From: Toxorhynchites rutilus septentrionalis
Taxonomy: Eukaryota > Arthropoda > Insecta > Diptera > Culicidae
Reading direction: 5' to 3'
Assembly: GCF_029784135.1 (NCBI RefSeq)
Contig: NC_073745.1
Span: 164,175,328 to 164,239,327 of the forward strand
Length of the DNA: 64,000 bases
In this document: in pieces, positions 58,060-64,000 of the stretch
How the letters are laid out: each line of letters opens with the position of its first letter
How positions within the stretch are numbered: the stretch's first letter is position 1
Notes under the pieces: model-generated
Told to the model about the DNA's origin: nothing
The model's input: only the letters and a program-made list of their open reading frames with translations
The model's database searches: none
Translations under genes and position numbers: made by a program

Positions 58060-58410
58060 CATTTTTATATTGTTTGATAGTTGGTTTCATATAATATATT
58101 ATTTTATTAATTGTAATGATTTATTATGGAGCGCCTAAATCGATTAAGGCGAAAATCTCATAAATCCATCAAGAAATTGCTGAGCAATAATTGTAAGTAC
58201 AAGAGCCGCCGCTTGTGTCGTCAATTTCGACCAATCAGAACTGGGTACTTCCGTTCGGATAGGGGTTGAGATTTTTCAATTATTCGATAGTTAGTTACAT
58301 GATATATACTATTTTATTCAATTTTAGAAATTGTAATGGAGTGCCAAAATCGTTTGATGCAAAAATCTCATCAATCCATCATGAAATGACTAAGCAATAA
58401 GGGTTTGAAA
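58060..58410 (+). repeat. Two diverged direct repeats, about 200 bp apart
   Basis: The block 58060-58200 and the block 58270-58410 share the order 'gatagttg/agtt', 'tattttatt', 'atggag.gcc.aaatcg', 'aaaatctcat.aatccatca' and 'gcaataa'. This is an old local duplication with no coding sense. Confidence 0.55.
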
Positions 58411-58719
58411 TTGGACGTTTTTCACGATGCAATCGATTCTCGTTTTTCAATTTGTACTCCCAATATGTTCCCGAAGACGTAATCCAAGGTCAACAATTAT
58501 GCCCAATCGATCCAGGTTTTTTCGAATTGATTGAAACCTCTCTAAAAAAACTAACTAACTCATTCTATTTAATAAACGCATTTCATCACACTTAATGCTG
58601 AGCGGCGCGAGCAATAGTCACAACAGGAACATTCTCAAATCCCAAACTCGTTCCTCGTTTCACTATTGGGTGTGTCGTTTGGTTTTTTTTGCATGAAAAA
58701 CCATTCATTCGAATTTTAA

Positions 58720-59060
58720 AATGAATCAATACATTGTTCAAAGTATTGGCCATCGCTAGTCACTCCTTGCTTCATCTTTCTAGCAATTTACGGATTCCGT
58801 CGCGAAAGAAGCGTTCATCTTTTGAAGCCAAGAATGAATCCAGCTAATTTTTGATATCCTCTATCCACTCAAAGCGTTCTGCATCGATCGAAACATATGG
58901 TAGTCGGAAGGGGCATTTCCTTTTTTGTCGTTCAAGCAAAATTTCGGACATGCAAAATCGCTGTTCGACAACAGTCGCTTTCAATTCGTATGGAACATAA
59001 TTTTATACTGAACTTTTCACAAAAAATTGACTTCACCGCATTCGGGGCTTCTGTTCCTTA
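58720..59060 (-). pseudogene. Mariner internal-deletion remnant
   Basis: The minus strand has NYVPYELKATVVEQRFCM followed by SEILLERQKRK, the linker region before the first catalytic aspartate, joined directly to YHMFRSMQNALSG and, shifted, FLASKDERFF. The segment with the first and second aspartates is missing. The C-terminal part matches 11530-11750. This looks like an internally deleted mariner. Confidence 0.65.
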
Positions 59061-59414
59061 CTATACAGTGTAGAATTGTGCCCTCGGAAAAGGTTTGTAA
59101 TCCAGCTTAACGTAGGTTTAGTAGGTTAAGCATCACCCATGATGGTTCCCCTTTTGCGTTTGCTCAAAATTCCATTGTAAATTTCACGGGTACGGGGTTT
59201 CACCGAACTTGCCTGATTTTTGCTCCCTATATTAGCATTGATTGAACCATTGAAGTTCCACAACTTTTAGCACTATTTTCATTCAAATTATCTGTGAAAA
59301 TTTTGGTCCAAATCAGCCAGGTTTTTTCGTTACAATCGGGTAGATTCTTCAATGTGTTATGTGTGTCAAATCGCTTGATGATAGCGTTATGGACCGCATG
59401 GTCACCTTCGCTAA

Positions 59415-60855
59415 TTTCGATTATTATTTATTTATTTATTTTTTATTTATTTATTTATTCATTTCGTCAAACAAATGTAGACTACACACTTATACAATAA
59501 TGTTACAATGTTTTCTTAGGTTAAATATTATTTTTGCGGTACATGTTTCTTTTTAGCTGTTTTTTATTCATTGTTGTGTCAATTATTTCGCAGTGCTGAT
59601 TGTATATACGCATCATGCGATTGATAGGGGCGTTATTTGCATAATTTGTTCTGGATGTTTTGGTTAGAAACAAATTTCGCGTTCTTAGTTGACGCCCAGG
59701 TACATAGAAATTTAGTTTTTCTAGTAATTCAGCTGACTGTACTCGTTGCGAAATTAGGTCATTAACAAAAGAAAGCATTGCAAATTCACGGCGTTCTTTT
59801 AGTGTTTGGATGTTTATGAGCATGCAACGTGCTTCATATGAAGGAAGTGGAAATGAGGTCCAGTTGAGTTTACGAAGTGCAAATAGAAGAAACTGTTTCT
59901 GGACTGACTCAATGCGTTCTTCATGTACGACCATATACGGGTTCCAAACGATGTTACAGTATTCCAGAATAGGCCTTACATATGTAATATATAAAAGCTT
60001 TATTGTGTATGGGTCCTGGAAGTTATGTGAGAAGCGTTTGACAAAACTTAACACACTATTCGCCTTATGTATTACAGAGTTGTAGTGTTCTATGAATGTG
60101 AGTTTACAGTCCAGGACGACGCCTAGATCTCTAACTATTTCACATTTTTCTACATTTTGATTTCCAAGACATATTACAATATTTGGTACATGTTTTTTTC
60201 TGCTAAATGTTATAGAGTTGCACTTTTTCACATTCAGTGTTAGTAGATTTTTATCACACCAAGTATGGAATACATGTATTTCGTTTCGAAATGCTTCGAT
60301 GTCGTTTTCATTTCCAATTTCCGCGAAAAGCTTCATGTCGTCGGCATACACAAGTACATTGATACGCTTGAGAACGAAGGAGATGTCATTAACGTACAGA
60401 ATGAAAAGAAGAGGACCAAGATGAGAGCCTTGTGGGACTCCCGATGTGACTTTTACTGGATTTGAAAGAGAATTTTGAAAATGAACAATTTGTTCACGGT
60501 TTGTTAGATAAGAATTGAGCCAGTTTAGGAGTCTTTGTTTCATTCCTATTTTCTGCAATTTGAAGAGTAGTAATGGAATGTCGATGCGGTCAAACGCTTT
60601 ACTGAAGTCAGTGTAAAGAGTTTCTACGTGTTTGCCATTTTCCATTGCATTCAAAATAAAAGTCACAAAAGCCAACAGATTAGTTGCAGTTGAACGGCCT
60701 TTGAAGAAGCCATGTTGCATACACGTAATTCTATTCTTTACTTGTTGGAAGACTTTTTCGTTGACTATTGCTTCGAATAGTTTAGGAATGCAAGAGATAA
60801 TGGCAATTCCACGATAATTACGTACGTCAGATTTAGCGCCTGATTTAAAGATAGG
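59415..60855 (-). mobile_element. Jockey-type LINE, 5'-truncated, with open RT half
   Basis: The 3' end on the minus strand is an (AAAT)n tail (59415-59462). The 5' end is cut within the reverse transcriptase at about 60855, where the sequence forms a hairpin with outside DNA (60832-60867). No clear target duplication was found. It is a different family from the LINE at 53231 and from LINE-A. Confidence 0.8.
59521..60854 (-). CDS. Non-LTR reverse transcriptase, C-terminal two thirds, uninterrupted
   Basis: The frame is open on the minus strand from about 60854 (IFKSGAKSDVRNYRGIA) to the stop at 59521. The first ATG inside is at 60720 (MQHGFFKGRSTATNLL). Motif A YTDFSKAFDRID, the block TSGVPQGSHLGPLLFILYVND and the catalytic box VYADDMKLF are all intact. 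The C-terminal thumb-like region (VRPILEYCNIVWNPY, then RIESVQKQFLLFALRKL) ends normally. There is no RNase H, consistent with the Jockey clade. The endonuclease and fingers are missing, so this fragment cannot retrotranspose alone. The lack of stops across about 440 codons indicates a recent insertion. Confidence 0.88.
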
Positions 60856-60867
60856 TCAGGCGCTAAA

Positions 60868-63800
60868 AGATATTATTCATAATAGTTTCAATACAACATG
60901 TTGTCACAATGGATTTACGTTTTTCTTCTGTCGGTATTCTCGTTGTTTCACGTATAGAAAAAAAAAACGAACAAACTTTCAATATGAAAATTGTGAATGA
61001 AAAAATATTTTTTCTGTATTAAATATGTATTTTATATGATAGATTAACAGTCAGTTATATAAGTCAGTTATATAAAAGAAAATAGTTATTATATCCTTCA
61101 ACACTATATACATCATCTCAACCGAGCTCTTACATATTTCAGAAAACTCAATAAATTGAAGGGTTGTGTTCAAGAAACGATCACATTTCTGCCGCAGGAC
61201 TACGAATTTGTTCGATTCAATTCGCTTGGTATAACGTTAGAAATTGTTTGGGAGCGAAACAAAATTCGAAATCAACTCTCGGTTTTCCCTAGTTTGCCTT
61301 CACCGATAAATATTTTTTTAAATATGAGTGATAAATCATGACAACCCAACTTGTGAAATACCAAATACCGATAAAAGTCAAGAAGATGCGCTATTCATGC
61401 CTTAGTCTCATTGTTTGCTGCAGAATGTGTTAGACGCTTACTTGAAAATGGTTTTGATTTGACGCGAAAATGAAAACCTGAGGCGAGCGAGTGAAATACT
61501 TGCTTGAGAGGAAGGAAAGCCCTCATTATGATGAGAAACAGACCGAGAAAATTATGTTCACTGCTTTGAGTGTTCAATGAGACTGAAAATTTACCAATCT
61601 TTATTGTAGCTTTAAACCTGAAAGTTCATTCTCATCTAGCTTTGAAAAAGACCATTTGAGAAAACTAAGCTCTCGGCCTCGAAAAAAGCCATACCCTCAT
61701 CGCCACCGTCGTCTGGTTGCAAGCTGAATAGCTGCTGAATCGTAATTGAGAAAATTTGCCATAGCGAAGTATACTATTTATACTCTAGTGATAGCGTAAT
61801 ACTTTTGCAAGGCCAGAGTATAAGTCGCAAAAATTCTCTTCTCGATTGTCCTCCGTTGTTTATATCATAATCGCTACATTTTTTTTGCTCGTTATTGACG
61901 GCATAGGTTGGTAAGCACAGAAATGAGCAGAACAATGTATGGGAAAATTTCTGAAAATTTGGTGGCGAAAACGAAACGAATCATCTAGGCATTCAAATTA
62001 AATTGAATCTCCGTAGAATAGGAGATAACAAAACGTTGTGTGGGTTAGAAAACACAATGCCGAATGAACATACGTAAAAGAAATCACGCAACAGTAACAG
62101 CATCTAGTACCAAGCGTTCAAAATCTGTATTGCACAGCCATGCACTTGCAAGCTTTCCTTTCGTAACATCAGAGGTTAATTCCCGCAGTAGTGGTCAATT
62201 AGCCAAATGAAACGCTGCAATCTTCTATTGCTATGCACAGCAAAATACTCCACCTGTATCTTTGAGAGATCGCGAATATAACGATTTTACCAGTTTATCG
62301 TGCAGGGCCAAAGGTTCACTTCTGATTTATTTGTGGTTTCAGTTTTCCTGCTCTAGTTAACATATCTAGCTTACACGGTCGACTGCACGTTAAATTTGTT
62401 AAAGATTGAGAAGATCGAACTAAAGTTCGCTGAATCTGTTCAATAAAAAGTACAACATCGTGTTGAGAGAAAAAAGGTGGCGAATGCAAGTGCACTAATT
62501 GTTAGTCCTCAAATGGATGAATGTGTGCGGAGAGCTGTTCTTGTTGCTGGATTTATTCAAGATTGGGTTATATTTCCATGCCTAGTGCTTGTACTACATC
62601 TTTCACCATCATTTATAAAATTGTTTATTGCGGTTGCTGGTTTTGTGAAAAGCCAACCAAGATTTTACTACAGCTATTTCTTCGTACCTTAAATGTCGAC
62701 GCACCATGTTGCAGAGAGTGCACATTTGTGGTACGTGCAAATTAACCACATGCCACTGAAGCAGGGAACGTAGGAAAAGTCTTCAGTTGTTCAACTTGAA
62801 TTAACCACTTCTTTTTTAATTCTTTTGCAGGTTACCACAGCTTACCGTCTATGCCAAGATTTTGTGCCTCCTGATGGTGAGTTTTGATGGGGTTTCTATA
62901 TTATTACGCCACCTAACACTAACAAAACGCGGACCGCTTATCCATGCGAAAAATAGCTATAACCTCAAACATAGTAAAAATGATTTTTCTACAATCGAAG
63001 TAATGTTGAACATACCACTATAATGCTTTGTTATTCATTTACGAATCGAGAAATACAAACATAATCAACTTTTGCGTATTACTGTTACGAAAATTTATTA
63101 CTAAAAATAATTTTCTGTTATTGCAGTAGTATATTTTTAGCAAAGTTGACACATGTCTTACATAAACCCGTTGTGTGTTGTGTCTTAACAGAAAAATGTA
63201 ATTATATGTGAATCAAAACACACAATGCACTTCTGGTAGATCTGTTTACATACGTTTATGATTAAACTAATGATGTTCAAAACTAGGATAGAGATATTGT
63301 GTGTGTTACAAACATATAGTATCATCGCCAACACATGGGGTAAAGCCGTCAATGTCGGCAAGCCACCGTCGCAAAGAGAATCTGTTTTTTAACAACGCAC
63401 CAAATGTACGTGACTTGGGTTTCGTGTCGCTCTCTGGTCACTCGCATAGGCCGTCATATATACATATTGTGACGTTGACATTGCGGTATTACTAGCAGAG
63501 TTCAGCTCGAGACGACCGTCATGTCAGCGCTATGGCTCATCGGCTTTGATTACATTTGCATATGCATGAAGGGTTTCCCTCGGAACCATTCCGAAGCGTA
63601 ATGGAAATCTAGAGTCTAACTTATTATAAAGCCATATGGTGCATTATCATATGATTTATTTACTGTTACCATAATAATTGAAATGAGTTGTATATCATTA
63701 ATACACTTATGGTTTTTTTTTGTTTCAACTTTAAAGAGTCGGAATGGATCTGTATATGGTGTCCGTGTTGCTGTTTAATTTAGTAACAAACGAATGATCG

Positions 63801-64000
63801 CTATAAAAATACTATATAATTCTCACATTATCTAGTCCTAGACTCCACAGACGTTGAGAATGACACTTAGGCAGTAGCGAAATTAGTTCCGCTTTTATCG
63901 CCGAGATGACATGATGACTCATTTATGTCTGATCCCCAATCAGAAATGTGCTTGTTTCACGTATTTATACACATCAAAGACAGCCGTGTTGATCTTGGAA
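60868..64000. other. Unassigned stretch to the window end
   Basis: No gene, element end or convincing exon was recognised in about 3.1 kb. A frame at 62477-62692 has a hydrophobic peptide (LVAGFIQDWVIFPCLVLVLH), but no supporting splice signals or homology were found. Confidence 0.3.

Noticed and set aside
59250..59420. Possible further transposase fragment on the minus strand (KTWLIWTKIFTDNL)
   Set aside because: A single short helical stretch; no ordered second motif could be found.
62477..62745. Two overlapping hydrophobic frames
   Set aside because: No splice signals, no homology recognised, and frames in two phases over the same AT-rich DNA.

Overview
The window looks like repeat-dense nuclear DNA of an insect, most likely a culicine mosquito. 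This is inferred from AT-rich non-coding sequence, mariner/Tc1/ITmD37E-type transposases, Jockey-type and RNase H-bearing LINEs, BEL/Pao remnants and tRNA-headed SINEs; no species marker was identified. There is no bacterial-type gene organisation, no operon, no CRISPR array, no rRNA gene and no free-standing tRNA gene. No complete host gene was recognised. Two short open stretches bounded by good splice signals (8765-9078 and 51036-51193) and one possible first exon (39498) are the only candidate host exons.

Layout. 1-605: LINE 3' end abutting a BEL/Pao gag-protease fragment. 3117-6490: a dispersed repeat split by a mariner (copy 1), itself split by a TG...CA element with a 4-bp target duplication; a paralogous unoccupied site lies at 12600-13165. 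8.7-20.2 kb: candidate exon, MITEs, a hAT-like MITE with an 8-bp target duplication, several degraded Tc1/mariner transposases, two copies of one RNase H LINE and SINEs. 20464-31523: the dominant feature, a tandem array of exactly 14 units of 790 bp, nearly identical and with a higher-order order of variants. 31.5-44 kb: SINEs, MITEs, an ITmD37E-like pseudogene, more copies of the same LINE (one inserted head-on into another) and a promoter-like stretch near 38.4-39.5 kb. 44627-45910: a mariner with an open 342-codon transposase and all three catalytic aspartates. 45.9-53 kb: transposase remnants and unassigned DNA with one candidate exon. 53.2-54.9 kb: dead Jockey-type LINE. 55293-57332: a second mariner family holding a SINE that holds another SINE. 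59.4-60.9 kb: 5'-truncated LINE with an open reverse transcriptase half. The last 3 kb has nothing recognisable.

The genes do not form a pathway. The record is of successive insertions, and target-site duplications let much of the order of events be read. The best candidates for something undescribed are the 790-bp array and the recent mariner family.
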